NCBI GenBank assembly: GCA_031374115.1
Contig: JANMNO010000039.1
Location: forward strand, 6,111-70,110
Reading direction: 5' to 3'
Source of the DNA: JAKFWF01 sp031374115
Lineage (GTDB): Bacteria; Pseudomonadota; Alphaproteobacteria; Rhizobiales; Hyphomicrobiaceae
DNA length: 64,000 nucleotides
The notes under the pieces were generated by a model. That model was not told the DNA's origin. It did no database searches and saw only the letters and a program-made list of their open reading frames with translations. Position numbers and translations under genes: made by a program. Positions 7,506 through 16,405 of the stretch are shown one piece after another (positions within the stretch are counted from its first letter, which is position 1; every line of letters begins with the position of its first letter).

Positions 7506-8120
7506 ATGCTGTTGATTGGACTGACTGGATCGATTGGCATGGGGAAGTCGACAGCGGCTCAGCGTTTCCGCCAAAGCGGCATACCCGTGATCGATGCGGA
7601 TGCCCTCGTCCATGAACTCTATGCCGGCGATGCAGTGGCGCCTATTGAAGCTGCATTCCCAGGAGTAGCCACCGGTGGCCGCGTCGATCGCCAGAAGCTA
7701 TCACAGCGTCTCTTGGCCGAACCGGCGAAGTTCAAGATACTCGAACAAATCGTGCATCCGCTGGTGCAAGCAGCTGAGCGTGAGGCGCTGCATACGGCGA
7801 ATGCGTCCGGCGCCGCCATGGTGGTTCTGGAAGTTCCACTGTTATTCGAGACGGGGGGGCAAAAGCGCTTTGACGTGACGGTCGTCGTCAGCGCGCCGCC
7901 CGATATCCAACGTGCGCGCGTGCTCGCTCGACCTGGTATGACGCCAGAAAAAGTGGAGGCGATAGTGAAACGTCAGCTGAGTGATGCCGAGAAGCGCAAA
8001 CGAAGTGATTTTGTTGTGGACACAGGCGGCGAAATTGCCGCTGCCGAAGCACAAGTCGATGCAATCATCGTAAAGTTGCGAGGCCGATCTGGAACCGCGT
8101 TTACAAAATACTGGATCTGA
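7506..8120 (+). CDS. coaE: Dephospho-CoA kinase
   Basis: CoaE phosphorylates dephospho-CoA on the ribose 3'-hydroxyl, the last step of coenzyme A synthesis. The 204-residue protein starts MLLIGLTGSIGMGKST, a P-loop typical of the family, followed by IPVIDADALVHELY with the catalytic Asp and the LLFETGG segment. The ATG at 7506 is preferred to the GTG at 7488, because GAGGA stands 8 bases upstream of it and family members begin just before the P-loop. It follows maf by 29 bases and precedes dnaQ by 21, in one plus-strand run. Confidence 0.94.
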   Translation: MLLIGLTGSIGMGKSTAAQRFRQSGIPVIDADALVHELYAGDAVAPIEAAFPGVATGGRVDRQKLSQRLLAEPAKFKILEQIVHPLVQAAEREALHTANASGAAMVVLEVPLLFETGGQKRFDVTVVVSAPPDIQRARVLARPGMTPEKVEAIVKRQLSDAEKRKRSDFVVDTGGEIAAAEAQVDAIIVKLRGRSGTAFTKYWI

Positions 8121-8141
8121 AATGCCTGGGGGCTGGATCCA

Positions 8142-8843
8142 ATGCGCGAGATTGTACTCGATACGGAGACGACTGGACTTGATCCAAAACGTGGTGACCG
8201 GCTGATCGAAATTGGTTGCATCGAATTGATCAATCGCAATCCGACCGGTGTCGAGTTTCACGCCTTCATCAATCCGCAAGATCGAGATGTGCACCCCGAT
8301 GCCGAGAGGGTCCACGGAATTTCATCGGTTTTTCTGAAGGACAAACCCTTATTTTCCGCTGTCGCCAACGATTTTCTGGATTTCATCGGCGCGTCGATGC
8401 TCGTGATTCACAACGCCACCTTTGACATCGGTTTCATCAATATGGAGCTGGAGCGAATCAAGGTCCAAATCATCACGATGGATCGGGTGACGGATACCCT
8501 GGCGTTGGCGCGTCGAAAGCATCCCGCTGGCCCAAACACGCTCGACGCGCTCTGTAAGCGCTATAGCATCGACACCACAAAACGCACCAAGCACGGCGCA
8601 ATCGTCGATTCGTTGCTGCTTGCCCAGGTTTATGTCGAGTTGATCGGCGAACGCCAAGCGATGCTTGGGCTCGGCCATGATCCAAATCAATCGGTTGGCT
8701 CAAACGGCCGAGCGCCAGTGCGCATTATCCCTGTGCGGCCCACTGTGCTTGCCGCGCGCCTGACTGACGCCGACGCACTAGCGCATAAGGCTTTCGTCGA
8801 CACACTTGGCGAGAAGGCGATGTGGAGGCGGTATGTCGATTGA
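8142..8843 (+). CDS. dnaQ: DNA polymerase III epsilon subunit (3'-5' proofreading exonuclease)
   Basis: Epsilon proofreads DNA synthesised by the alpha subunit of the replicative polymerase. The 233-residue protein has all three exonuclease motifs of the DEDDh type: ExoI VLDTETTGLD at residues 5-14, ExoII VIHNATFDIGF near 87-97, and ExoIII with HGAIVDS near 145-151 holding the catalytic His and Asp. The C-terminal region after about residue 175 is the tail that binds the polymerase alpha subunit in the family. Size is normal. It ends the maf-coaE-dnaQ run and is convergent with secB at a 14-base gap. Confidence 0.95.
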   Translation: MREIVLDTETTGLDPKRGDRLIEIGCIELINRNPTGVEFHAFINPQDRDVHPDAERVHGISSVFLKDKPLFSAVANDFLDFIGASMLVIHNATFDIGFINMELERIKVQIITMDRVTDTLALARRKHPAGPNTLDALCKRYSIDTTKRTKHGAIVDSLLLAQVYVELIGERQAMLGLGHDPNQSVGSNGRAPVRIIPVRPTVLAARLTDADALAHKAFVDTLGEKAMWRRYVD

Positions 8844-8857
8844 CCTCGTCCAGCAAG

Positions 8858-9355
8858 TCAATTGACCGGCTGAGAACCATTGCTGCCGGCTCCACCGTCC
8901 TGTTTGCGCTTCACGTATAGCGACGCGAAATCAATCGGATCGAGCATCAGTGGCGGAAAACCACCCTCACGTGTCAGGTCGGCGATCAGACGACGCACGA
9001 ATGGAAACAGGAGTGATGGCGCGTTGACCAGGAGGAATGGTTCGACAGCCTGTTGCGGCATGTTTTCCAGCTTGAACATTCCACCATAGTCGATGGCGAG
9101 CTTGTAGAGCGCGCCGGTTTTGCTCGTAGCGTTGGCCTCGAATGCGATCACGCTTTCGAATACCGAGGGTCCGACCTGGCGCGCATTGACGTTTACCTCC
9201 ACCTGCAGCTGAGGGTTCTCGACGGGGCCGTCATTTACTTTGCCGACGTTCGGGCTTTCGAAGGACAAGTCCTTGATGTATTGGCCCATGACACGGATGT
9301 TAGGCTGGGCTTTTGCAGTAGCCTGGTCACTTGGCGAACTCGTTTCATCGACCAT
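8858..9355 (-). CDS. secB: Protein-export chaperone SecB
   Basis: SecB is a cytoplasmic tetramer that keeps presecretory proteins unfolded and passes them to SecA. The 165-residue protein shows the family core: IKDLSFESPN near residues 27-36, LQVEVNVNAR, the MPQQAVEPFLLVNAPSLLFP segment, and the C-terminal PPLMLDPIDFASLY, which contacts SecA. Length is normal and the N-terminus is polar as usual. It is convergent with dnaQ, with fxsA 84 bases upstream on the same strand; this order is standard near alphaproteobacterial origins. Confidence 0.95.
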   Translation of the reverse strand: MVDETSSPSDQATAKAQPNIRVMGQYIKDLSFESPNVGKVNDGPVENPQLQVEVNVNARQVGPSVFESVIAFEANATSKTGALYKLAIDYGGMFKLENMPQQAVEPFLLVNAPSLLFPFVRRLIADLTREGGFPPLMLDPIDFASLYVKRKQDGGAGSNGSQPVN

Positions 9356-9439
9356 AAAAGAACCTGCGATAACTGGTTTCGACCTTCACCAAGCCATTGG
9401 CTAACACGCAGCGGTACTCGCCGCAATCGAGCCAGATCG

Positions 9440-9976
9440 TCATCTCTGGCTTGGCCCAGGATCACGGTTTGGATTGACGGGCTTCTCATCGATACGTTCA
9501 AATTCGCCGTCGATCACAGGGCCTCGACCTGGCGCGTTGCTTTTGCGCGGTTGGGCGTCTTCTGACGGCTGCGCACTGGATCGGCGCTGTCCTTCACCAC
9601 CAAAGGGCCATCCCATTGCCTCGCCCGCCATCCGCTTCAGTAGCCATTCTCCAATCAAGGTCCGTAGTTGAGGTATGAGGAATATCAGGCCTACACAATC
9701 GGTGATCGGTCCAGGAGCGATGAGCAGCAAGCCCGCGAAGATCAGCATGGCCGTATTCATGACGGCTGCAACTGGCGGCTCGCCGTCGGCGAAGTTCTTC
9801 ATCCCCCGCCTGATGGCTGTGAGGCCCTGATATTGCAGGATCGCCACGCCAAGCAGTGCGGTTGCAACAACGAGCGAGATTGTCGGCCAAAAGCCGAACC
9901 GTTGCCCAAGCTTGATCAGCAGTGCCAGCTCGAGCAACGGCAGCGCGATAAAAAACAGAAGCAATGCAAACCGCAT
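9440..9976 (-). CDS. fxsA: FxsA family membrane protein
   Basis: FxsA is a small inner-membrane protein; its E. coli namesake, when overproduced, relieves phage T7 exclusion by the F plasmid. The biochemical role is unknown. The 178-residue product has hydrophobic helices at about residues 3-20, 26-47, and 75-105, with the family signature ELALLIKLGQRFGFWPT near residue 15 and PGPITDCVGLIFLIPQLR. The C-terminal 60 residues are polar and disordered-looking, typical of alphaproteobacterial versions. The ATG at 9976 is chosen because it precedes the first helix; the frame is open 169 codons further upstream without homologous sequence. Confidence 0.9.
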   Translation of the reverse strand: MRFALLLFFIALPLLELALLIKLGQRFGFWPTISLVVATALLGVAILQYQGLTAIRRGMKNFADGEPPVAAVMNTAMLIFAGLLLIAPGPITDCVGLIFLIPQLRTLIGEWLLKRMAGEAMGWPFGGEGQRRSSAQPSEDAQPRKSNAPGRGPVIDGEFERIDEKPVNPNRDPGPSQR

Positions 9977-10226
9977 GGGAGCGACCTTGGCGTTAAGCCG
10001 AAAGTTAAGGCTGCCGGGGACGTAGCCTACCGCAAGCGAGGTTCCCGCCGATATCTCATTAAGGTTGGCTTCGCCATAGCAATGTCCTAAGTTTGAGGCC
10101 CTGTCGCAATGCCGCGCCGAAACTGTTTGCCGAATAAACCGTTTGGCTCCATTACCTCTGGATCGGCAGGCGCTGCGATCATATATCATGTCAGTTGCAC
10201 TGCTTGCTTGAGAAAGCCCTATCCCA

Positions 10227-10961
10227 ATGGATGGCCAAATTAATATTCTGACGTTGTTATCACTGATCATCGCGGTGATCGTGATCTTCAAGCTGAGAAG
10301 CGTACTTGGTCGACGTACGCCGGAGGATGAAGCACGAATCGACAAGCGGATGCGCGCTGAGCAAGCGGAACGCCAAGCGGCCGCTGCGCAAGAAAAGGTC
10401 GTGACATTGCCCCGTCGCGGAGCGGAAGTTCCGCCGTCGCCGGCTGGAGCCGAAGCTGGCGTTGCCGAAGCGGAAGCACGCATGAAGGCCTACGCAGGTG
10501 GAGATGCTGCAATCGAGCGCGGCTTGTTGCAGTTGTCGCAGACTGACTCGAGCTTCGATCCGAAGCATTTTGTCGACGGTGCCAAGCAGGCTTACGAGAT
10601 GATCGTGACCGCCTTCGCGGAAGGTAATCGCAAGATCCTGAGGGATTTATTGAGCAAAGAGGTTTTTGAAGGTTTTGCGAGCGCCATCTCGGAACGCGAG
10701 AGCCGCGCAGAGCAAATCGATCAGAGCTTTGTAGGTATCAACAAGGCCGACATCGTCGAGGCAGAGGTCAAGTCGGGGTTGGCACAGCTGACCGTGAAGT
10801 TCGTCAGTCAGTTGATCTCGGCTACCCGCGACAAGTCAGGCACGGTGATTACCGGCGATCCGCAAAAGATCAAAGAAGTGACCGACATCTGGACGTTCGC
10901 GCGCGATGTTTCATCGCGTAACCCAAACTGGCGTCTAGTTGCGACACAATCGCAGAATTGA
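10227..10961 (+). CDS. Tim44/TimA-domain membrane-anchored protein
   Basis: The 244-residue protein is the bacterial relative of mitochondrial Tim44. Residues about 5-23 form one membrane helix (LTLLSLIIAVIVIFKL), then a charged and Ala-rich linker rich in Glu and Arg to about residue 90, then a Tim44-like domain including FDPKHFVDGAKQAYEMIVTAFAEGN and the terminal WTFARDVSSRNPNWRLVAT. In alphaproteobacteria this protein (TimA) is thought to associate with the inner membrane and help protein biogenesis; the exact role here is inferred. It is divergent from fxsA across a 250-base gap in which I see no other feature, and mltA follows after 42 bases. Confidence 0.88.
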   Translation: MDGQINILTLLSLIIAVIVIFKLRSVLGRRTPEDEARIDKRMRAEQAERQAAAAQEKVVTLPRRGAEVPPSPAGAEAGVAEAEARMKAYAGGDAAIERGLLQLSQTDSSFDPKHFVDGAKQAYEMIVTAFAEGNRKILRDLLSKEVFEGFASAISERESRAEQIDQSFVGINKADIVEAEVKSGLAQLTVKFVSQLISATRDKSGTVITGDPQKIKEVTDIWTFARDVSSRNPNWRLVATQSQN

Positions 10962-11003
10962 TCGGTTGGGACTGCAGGCGGCGATGCCGGAGGCGGATCA
11001 ACA

Positions 11004-12308
11004 TTGTTGCAGCGCACTCTGGCCCTTGTTGTTGGCGTCCTCACAACGGCGGTCGTCGCCACCGTCCTGCCGATTTATGGACAATCGAGGACCGCGACGG
11101 GTGGGGCCGTGAAGAATACCTTGCCCGCGTTTGTGCCAGTGTCCTTTAGCGATCTGCCAGGCTGGCAACAAGACGACCACTTGGCAGCGCTCAAAACGTT
11201 CCTGAAATCGTGCGATATTATAATTGCCGCATCGAAATCCGCCAACAAGGGTGGTGTCGCGCCGACCACACCTGCGCTGCTGAGCGCCTGCGACGAAGGC
11301 CTGCGGCTCAACATTAAAAGTCTCACGGCAACGGGGGCTAGGTCATTCTTTGAAACGCATTTCACGCCTCATAGAATTGAGCATAACAGTCCCGCAGGGC
11401 TACTGACGGGCTATTACGAACCGGTGATCGCCGGATCGCGAAGGCCGACCCCGAAGTTTTCGATCCCGATATACACGCGGCCGCCAGATCTTGTGAACCT
11501 TGTTGAGGAAAGTCAGCGCGGCGCGAAGGATGGAACGTTAACCCATGCGCGCAAGACGGCTACGGGGACTGAGCCCTATGCGACGCGCGCCGAGATCGAA
11601 CAGGGTGCGTTGCAGGGCAAGGGCCTCGAGCTGATGTATCTTGCCAGTTCGGTGGATGCGTTTTTCATGCAAATCCAAGGATCTGGCCGCATCAAGTTAC
11701 CGGATGGCTCGATGGTGCGGGTGAGTTACGATGGAAAAAACGGCCACCCTTACACGTCGATAGGGCGTCATTTGATCGACAGCGGGCTTTTACCAGCGGA
11801 TAAAATGTCGCTTGCAGCACTAGGTGATTGGCTGAAAGCGGATCCAGAACGCGGCAGACGCGTCATGTGGCAAAATAAATCGTATGTCTTCTTCCGTGAG
11901 CTTAAGGGAAAAGAATCGGAGGGTGCACTTGGTGTGCTGCACATTCCGCTGACAACCGGGCGATCGCTCGCAGTCGATGCCGGTGTACACGCAATCGGAA
12001 CGCCCGTTTATGTCAGTGCACCAACGCTCATGCACGCGTCGAAGACAGGCGGCTATCATCGATTGATGGTGGCGCAGGACGTTGGATCGGCGATCAAAGG
12101 GCCGGAGCGCGGAGATATTTATTTCGGAACCGGGGACGCCGCTGGAAAGCTTGCCGGCGTCACGAAACATCCCGCCTCCTTTCTTGTTCTGTTGCCGCAC
12201 GGGCTGACAACACAGGCAGCCGTTATCGGAAGTGGCAAGCCTGCAAATACGACGCAGCCAGCCACCGCATCCTCTAGCTCACATCCATCGTCCCGTGCCG
12301 AGCCATGA
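11004..12308 (+). CDS. mltA: Membrane-bound lytic murein transglycosylase A
   Basis: MltA cleaves peptidoglycan glycan strands to form 1,6-anhydromuropeptides during cell-wall turnover. The 434-residue protein begins with a hydrophobic segment (residues 4-22) that serves as signal peptide or anchor, without a clear lipobox Cys. The double-psi barrel follows, with TGYYEPVIAGS, FMQIQGSGRI and the C-terminal AVDAGVHAIGTPVYV and AQDVGSAIKGPERGDIYFG, which carry the catalytic Asp region. A TTG at 11004 is taken as the start, with GGAGG 10 bases upstream; TTG at 11007 is equally possible. The stop overlaps the smr start by 4 bases (ATGA), indicating coupling. Confidence 0.92.
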   Translation: MLQRTLALVVGVLTTAVVATVLPIYGQSRTATGGAVKNTLPAFVPVSFSDLPGWQQDDHLAALKTFLKSCDIIIAASKSANKGGVAPTTPALLSACDEGLRLNIKSLTATGARSFFETHFTPHRIEHNSPAGLLTGYYEPVIAGSRRPTPKFSIPIYTRPPDLVNLVEESQRGAKDGTLTHARKTATGTEPYATRAEIEQGALQGKGLELMYLASSVDAFFMQIQGSGRIKLPDGSMVRVSYDGKNGHPYTSIGRHLIDSGLLPADKMSLAALGDWLKADPERGRRVMWQNKSYVFFRELKGKESEGALGVLHIPLTTGRSLAVDAGVHAIGTPVYVSAPTLMHASKTGGYHRLMVAQDVGSAIKGPERGDIYFGTGDAAGKLAGVTKHPASFLVLLPHGLTTQAAVIGSGKPANTTQPATASSSSHPSSRAEP

Positions 12309-12922
12309 AACGGCGTGGCAAGGACGGACTTTCGAGTGAAGACGAGGCATTGTGGGCCCACGTCGCCCGATCGGTCACACGCATGGAGCAAAGACGTCGA
12401 GCCAACCGGCCGGGACGTGCCGATGACGAGACGGACGTTCATCCTAAGCGCTTGAAAGCTGCGACTGGTACTATTTCGAAGGTGACAACCGGCCTGACAC
12501 ACCCAGCACCAGCGGTGCGACCGCCGATACGATCACCTGGGCCCGGCACCATTGAGCCCCGCAAGGCCAAGCGGGTCGCCAAAGGCCGCGATGAGATCGA
12601 GGCGCGGATTGATTTGCACGGCATGCGTCAGGCAGAAGCGCACGGCGTGTTGCGCGGTTTTCTGATGCGCGCACATCAGAGCGGTCTGCGGATGGTGCTC
12701 GTGATCACGGGCAAAGGTCGAGCAGACGATCACGATCGGCACGCTCCATTCGTTATGTTTCAGGATCGCGATCGAGGTGTGCTGCGGCGCAACGTGCCGC
12801 GCTGGCTCGCCGAGCCCGAGTTGCGTTCGATTGTCGTCGGCCACACCAATGCTCACGTGAAACACGGCGGCGATGGCGCGTTCTACGTGCAACTGCGCAA
12901 CCGCGACAAGCATCGAGGCTGA
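12305..12922 (+). CDS. Smr-domain endonuclease-like protein
   Basis: Smr domains are small nucleases or nucleic-acid binders related to the C-terminus of MutS2. The 205-residue protein has a basic, disordered first 95 residues and then an Smr domain from about residue 98: IDLHGMRQAEAHGVLRGF, VLVITGKG, GVLRRNVPRWL, the conserved HTNAHVKHGGDGAFYVQLR. All three blocks match the family. It is translationally coupled to mltA, a standard alphaproteobacterial pairing, although no functional link is proven. It is convergent with rimM; the 108-base gap holds an imperfect repeat of GGTTGGG and CCCAACC that may act as a terminator. Confidence 0.9.
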   Translation: MKRRGKDGLSSEDEALWAHVARSVTRMEQRRRANRPGRADDETDVHPKRLKAATGTISKVTTGLTHPAPAVRPPIRSPGPGTIEPRKAKRVAKGRDEIEARIDLHGMRQAEAHGVLRGFLMRAHQSGLRMVLVITGKGRADDHDRHAPFVMFQDRDRGVLRRNVPRWLAEPELRSIVVGHTNAHVKHGGDGAFYVQLRNRDKHRG

Positions 12923-13030
12923 GTTATCGTCGCGTGGGTTGGGCTAGACGGGGCTTGCCGGTCGTAACCCAACCACTTCGATGCTATCTGAAAGTGGGGT
13001 TACGGACGCGAGAGAGTGTCCTAAACCAAC

Positions 13031-13576
13031 CTACGCATCGTCCTTCGGTTCGTCTTCCGGCTTGCTGCCATCGTCAGGCGGGATGATTACGGTAACGCGG
13101 CCAGCCGCGATGTCGACTTGAGGCACATTAGCTTCGGCAAACGGCACGAACTCGGTCTTCAACGTGCCATCAAATTGGATCTCAAGGAGGTCCCCGGCGC
13201 CGAAGTTCTCGACGGCCGTGATGCGCCCCATGTGCGAGCCAGCTGGATCGACAGCTTCGAGCCCGATCAGATCGTTGTAGAAGTATTCGCCGGCTGCCGT
13301 TTCGCCCAACGCCAAGCGTGGCACATGAAGGGCAGTGCCTTTGAGCGCCTCTGCTGCATTGCGATCCGCTACGCCAGCAATGCGCACAACGACGCCCTTC
13401 GGCGTCACCCGAACGACCTTGAGCTTGTACGACTTCGTGCCGGTGGCGTCAGTCAACGGTCCGTAGGCTTCGATGTCGGCCGGGTCGCTGGTGTAGGTCT
13501 TGATCACGACCTCGCCGCGGATGCCATGCGCACCCGCAACGTGACCGAGGAGAACGCGTTTTTGGGCGTCAGGCAT
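13031..13576 (-). CDS. rimM: 16S rRNA processing/ribosome maturation factor RimM
   Basis: RimM assists maturation of the head of the 30S subunit and binds ribosomal protein S19. The 181-residue protein has the N-terminal barrel VLLGHVAGAHGIRGEVVIKTYT and a C-terminal PRC barrel with YFYNDLIGLEAVD, GRITAVENFGAGDLLEI and FVPFAEANVPQVDI. The acidic tail (residues 168-181) is usual in the group. It lies downstream of rpsP as in most bacteria, but trmD and rplS, which normally follow, are absent: smr faces it on the opposite strand. Confidence 0.95.
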   Translation of the reverse strand: MPDAQKRVLLGHVAGAHGIRGEVVIKTYTSDPADIEAYGPLTDATGTKSYKLKVVRVTPKGVVVRIAGVADRNAAEALKGTALHVPRLALGETAAGEYFYNDLIGLEAVDPAGSHMGRITAVENFGAGDLLEIQFDGTLKTEFVPFAEANVPQVDIAAGRVTVIIPPDDGSKPEDEPKDDA

Positions 13577-13651
13577 TTTTCACCGGCGCTGACCTTAAAT
13601 GTCGGATCGGGACACGAGGCGCAGTTCGCGTGTTAAAAACCCTTACGCGAT

Positions 13652-13677
13652 GGATTCCCGGGACGAGCCCGGGATGG
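13652..13677. repeat. REP-like palindrome between rpsP and rimM
   Basis: TCCCGGG (13656-13662), a 5-base loop ACGAG and CCCGGGA (13668-13674) form a perfect 7-bp stem in the 152-base gap between rpsP and rimM. The composition resembles the short palindromic repeats scattered in rhizobial genomes. It may attenuate rimM relative to rpsP. Only one copy was noticed in the window. Confidence 0.5.
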
Positions 13678-13728
13678 TAGCGGTAGGGTGGTGCCAGCGC
13701 GGATACGAGGCTGACAATCACTTCAGGC

Positions 13729-14097
13729 TTAAGCTGCGGCGGGAGCTTCCTTGGCTTTGGCTTCGGCCTTGGCGGCTTCGGCTTTCTCGCGCTCGACGCG
13801 CTTCTTCTTTGGCAATGCCTTCTCGGGATTGACCGGGGCGGTCCGCTTCATCAGGCCGTTGGCATCCAGGATACGCGCGACGCGATCCGACGGCTGGGCG
13901 CCAACCGACAACCAATACTTTGCGCGCTCGACATCGAGCTTAACGCGGGCTTCGTCGGTTTTCGGCAGCATCGGGTTAAAGGTGCCGATCTGCTCGATGT
14001 AGCGGCCATCGCGCGGCGAGGCGCTATGGGCGACGACGATGTAATAGTAAGGGCGCTTCTTCGCGCCGCCGCGTGACAGGCGGATCTTGGTGGACAT
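13729..14097 (-). CDS. rpsP: 30S ribosomal protein S16
   Basis: S16 is an early-assembly protein of the small ribosomal subunit. The 122-residue product has the family start MSTKIRLSRGGAKKRPYYYI followed by VAHSASPRDGRYIEQIGTFNP and the helix VERAKYWLSVGAQPSDRVARIL. The C-terminal 40 residues are a Lys/Ala/Glu extension (KKKRVEREKAEAAKAEAKA), as in other alphaproteobacteria. It lies between ffh and rimM on the same strand, the conserved ffh-rpsP-rimM order. Confidence 0.97.
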   Translation of the reverse strand: MSTKIRLSRGGAKKRPYYYIVVAHSASPRDGRYIEQIGTFNPMLPKTDEARVKLDVERAKYWLSVGAQPSDRVARILDANGLMKRTAPVNPEKALPKKKRVEREKAEAAKAEAKAKEAPAAA

Positions 14098-14183
14098 TGG
14101 TCGTCTCCTGGTTGGTTAAAATTATGCGCTGATTTGTGACTGCTGAAGTTGGCGTAACGCGCCGACCAACTCCCGCTAGAAAT

Positions 14184-15737
14184 TCATTTTTTCTTTCCCG
14201 GCAATCCGGGGAGGCCAGGGAAGCGCGCGCCACCTAGACCAGGCAACCCGTCACTGCCGCCGAGACCGGGAAGCCTGGGTATGCCACCTGGCATCGGTGG
14301 CATGCCCTTCGGCATCTCGCCCTTTTTCAGGCTTTCGATCATCTCTGGCGTGAAGTCGGAGGATTGCGGCATACCGCCACCGCCCATGCCGCCGCCGCTA
14401 AGCCCGAGCATGCCGGCCATCTTGCCCATCATGCCTTTGTTCTTGCCCATCGCCTTCATCATGTCGGCCATGTCCCGGTGCTGCTTTAACAGCCGGTTGA
14501 TCTCCTCGACCTTGGCACCGGCGCCGGCAGCGATCCGGCGCTTCCGTTTGCCATCCAACATCTTCGGCGCGCGGCGCTCCTTCGGTGTCATCGACATGAT
14601 GATCGCATGCTGACGCTTCAGCATCTTTTCGCCAACGCCGGTGTCGGCCATCTGCGACTTGAGCTTGGCGACGCCCGGCATCATGCCCATGATGCCGCCG
14701 AGCCCGCCCATCTTTTCCATCTGCTTGAGCTGATCAGCCATATCCTGCAGATCGAACCCACCCTTCTGCATTTTGGCAGCCATCTTCGCCGCTTGATCGG
14801 CATCGACGACACCGGCAGCCTTCTCGACAAGGCTCAGGATGTCGCCCATGCCGAGGATGCGATTGGCGATGCGGTCAGGATGGAAATCCTCGAGCGCGTC
14901 CCACTTTTCGCCAACGCCCATCAGCTTGATCGGGCGGCCGGTGATGGCGCGCATCGACAGTGCCGCGCCGCCGCGACCGTCGCCGTCGACGCGCGTCAGT
15001 ACGATGCCCGTGACGCCGAGGCGGCCTTCGAACGCTTTCGCCGTGTTGACGGCGTCCTGGCCGGTGAGCGCGTCCGCAACGAGCAGTGTTTCGTGTGGCA
15101 TAGTTGCGGCTTTGACAGCGGCCACTTCCTCCATCAGCACTTCGTCGATCGTCGTGCGGCCGGCAGTATCGAGCAGCACCACATCGAAGCCGCCGAGCCG
15201 GGCCGCTTCCATAGCGCGCCTGGCGATGTCGAGCGGCTGCTGGCCAGCTATGATCGGCAAAGTCTCGACTCTGGTCTGCTCGCCCAGCACGCGAAGCTGT
15301 TCTTGAGCCGCCGGACGCCGCGTATCGAGCGACGCCATCAGGACCTTCTTTCGGTCCCGATTGGTCAAGCGGTAGGCGATCTTGGCGGTTGTAGTGGTCT
15401 TGCCGGAGCCCTGCAGGCCGACCATCAATATCGCGACCGGTGGCTGCGCGATGAGGTCGATCGGCTGGGCATTGGAGCCGAGCATCGCGACCAGCTCATC
15501 GTAGACGATCTTGACCACCATCTGGCCGGGCGTCACTGACTTGATGACGTTCTGCCCGACGGCTTTCGCCTTCACCTTGCCGGTGAATTCCTTGACCACA
15601 TCCAGCGCAACGTCAGCTTCGAGTAGCGCGCGGCGAACCTCCCGCATCGCTTCCGTCACGTCCGCTTCGCTCAACGCACCGCGGCGCGTGAGTTTATCGA
15701 GGACGCCGGATAAGCGTTCGGAGAGGGACTGGAACAT
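14184..15737 (-). CDS. ffh: Signal recognition particle protein Ffh
   Basis: Ffh binds 4.5S RNA and signal sequences of nascent membrane proteins and delivers ribosomes to FtsY. The 517-residue protein has the N-terminal helical bundle, then the GTPase domain with P-loop GLQGSGKT at residues 107-114, DTRRPAAQEQL, the DTAGRTTIDE switch and the TRVDGDGRGGAALS motif. The methionine-rich M domain follows, with FDLQDMADQLKQMEKMGG and many Met residues up to the Gly/Met/Pro tail. It is longer than E. coli Ffh (453) because of that tail. The receptor ftsY is also in the window (19.1 kb). No SRP RNA gene was found. Confidence 0.97.
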   Translation of the reverse strand: MFQSLSERLSGVLDKLTRRGALSEADVTEAMREVRRALLEADVALDVVKEFTGKVKAKAVGQNVIKSVTPGQMVVKIVYDELVAMLGSNAQPIDLIAQPPVAILMVGLQGSGKTTTTAKIAYRLTNRDRKKVLMASLDTRRPAAQEQLRVLGEQTRVETLPIIAGQQPLDIARRAMEAARLGGFDVVLLDTAGRTTIDEVLMEEVAAVKAATMPHETLLVADALTGQDAVNTAKAFEGRLGVTGIVLTRVDGDGRGGAALSMRAITGRPIKLMGVGEKWDALEDFHPDRIANRILGMGDILSLVEKAAGVVDADQAAKMAAKMQKGGFDLQDMADQLKQMEKMGGLGGIMGMMPGVAKLKSQMADTGVGEKMLKRQHAIIMSMTPKERRAPKMLDGKRKRRIAAGAGAKVEEINRLLKQHRDMADMMKAMGKNKGMMGKMAGMLGLSGGGMGGGGMPQSSDFTPEMIESLKKGEMPKGMPPMPGGIPRLPGLGGSDGLPGLGGARFPGLPGLPGKKK

Positions 15738-15760
15738 GGTGAGCTAGCCTTTTAGTCGTA

Positions 15761-16405
15761 TCAAGCGCCGGCAACCTTCATGGCCTGGAAGTCGACCATG
15801 ACGTGTTCCTGATATGGTTTGCGCGAGCTCAATCGGCCATACCAATGCTCGACATTACCAAGGGCGGGCCGTTCTAAGGCCAAGTTGAAATAGCGGTACA
15901 TCATCGTGCCCACGGCGATATCGGCCATCGTCAGTTGGTCGCCGCAGATGAAGGTGCGGCCATCCAGATGGCGGTCGAGGATGCCGAGCTTGTCGCCGGC
16001 ACGCTTTGCGGCCGCTGCAATGCCAGCCGTGTCGCGATCCTTGGCGGCGGTGCGGATCATGCCCAAAAAGCATACGCCAATGATATCGCGATATAATTCC
16101 GTGATCGACCATTCCATCCACTGATCGGCGCGGGCATAGGCGTGACGTCCTTCGGGAGCCAGCGTGCCGCGTCCATACTGCTCCGAGAGATAGCGCAGGA
16201 TGGCGCTCGATTCCCAAAGCGTGAATCCGTTGTCGTCGAGGACGGGCACAAGGCGGTTCGGGTTCAATCTACCGAATTCAGGTGTGTCGAGTTTGCCGAA
16301 GGCGGCACCGGCGTCGATGCGCTCGTGCGGCAGCCCGAGCTCGCCAACGGCCCACATGACCTTTTGCACGTTGACTGAAGTCTTGCGTCCCCAAATCTTC
16401 AACAT
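15761..16405 (-). CDS. Glutathione S-transferase family protein
   Basis: The 214-residue protein is a cytosolic GST. The thioredoxin-fold N-terminal domain shows KIWGRKTSVNVQKVMWAVGEL with a Ser/Thr in the catalytic zone, then the cis-Pro segment NRLVPVLDD and the glutathione-binding WESSAILRYLSEQYG. The all-alpha C-terminal domain has GDQLTMADIAVGTMMYRYF with the conserved N-capping Asp. Substrate is unknown. The ATG at 16405 is chosen with AAGGAG 8 bases upstream. It lies 23 bases upstream of ffh on the same strand and could be cotranscribed with it. Confidence 0.88.
   Translation of the reverse strand: MLKIWGRKTSVNVQKVMWAVGELGLPHERIDAGAAFGKLDTPEFGRLNPNRLVPVLDDNGFTLWESSAILRYLSEQYGRGTLAPEGRHAYARADQWMEWSITELYRDIIGVCFLGMIRTAAKDRDTAGIAAAAKRAGDKLGILDRHLDGRTFICGDQLTMADIAVGTMMYRYFNLALERPALGNVEHWYGRLSSRKPYQEHVMVDFQAMKVAGA

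Noticed and set aside
9977..10483. Upstream extension of fxsA
   Set aside because: It overlaps the tim44 start and is low-complexity; family members begin at the MRFALLLFF segment.
14607..15539. Long plus-strand reading frame opposite ffh
   Set aside because: It is the mirror of a strongly supported gene in a GC-rich genome and has no family features. Similar antisense frames opposite the histidine kinase (58515-59546) and opposite purH and the heparinase-like gene (26581-27720) were dropped for the same reason.
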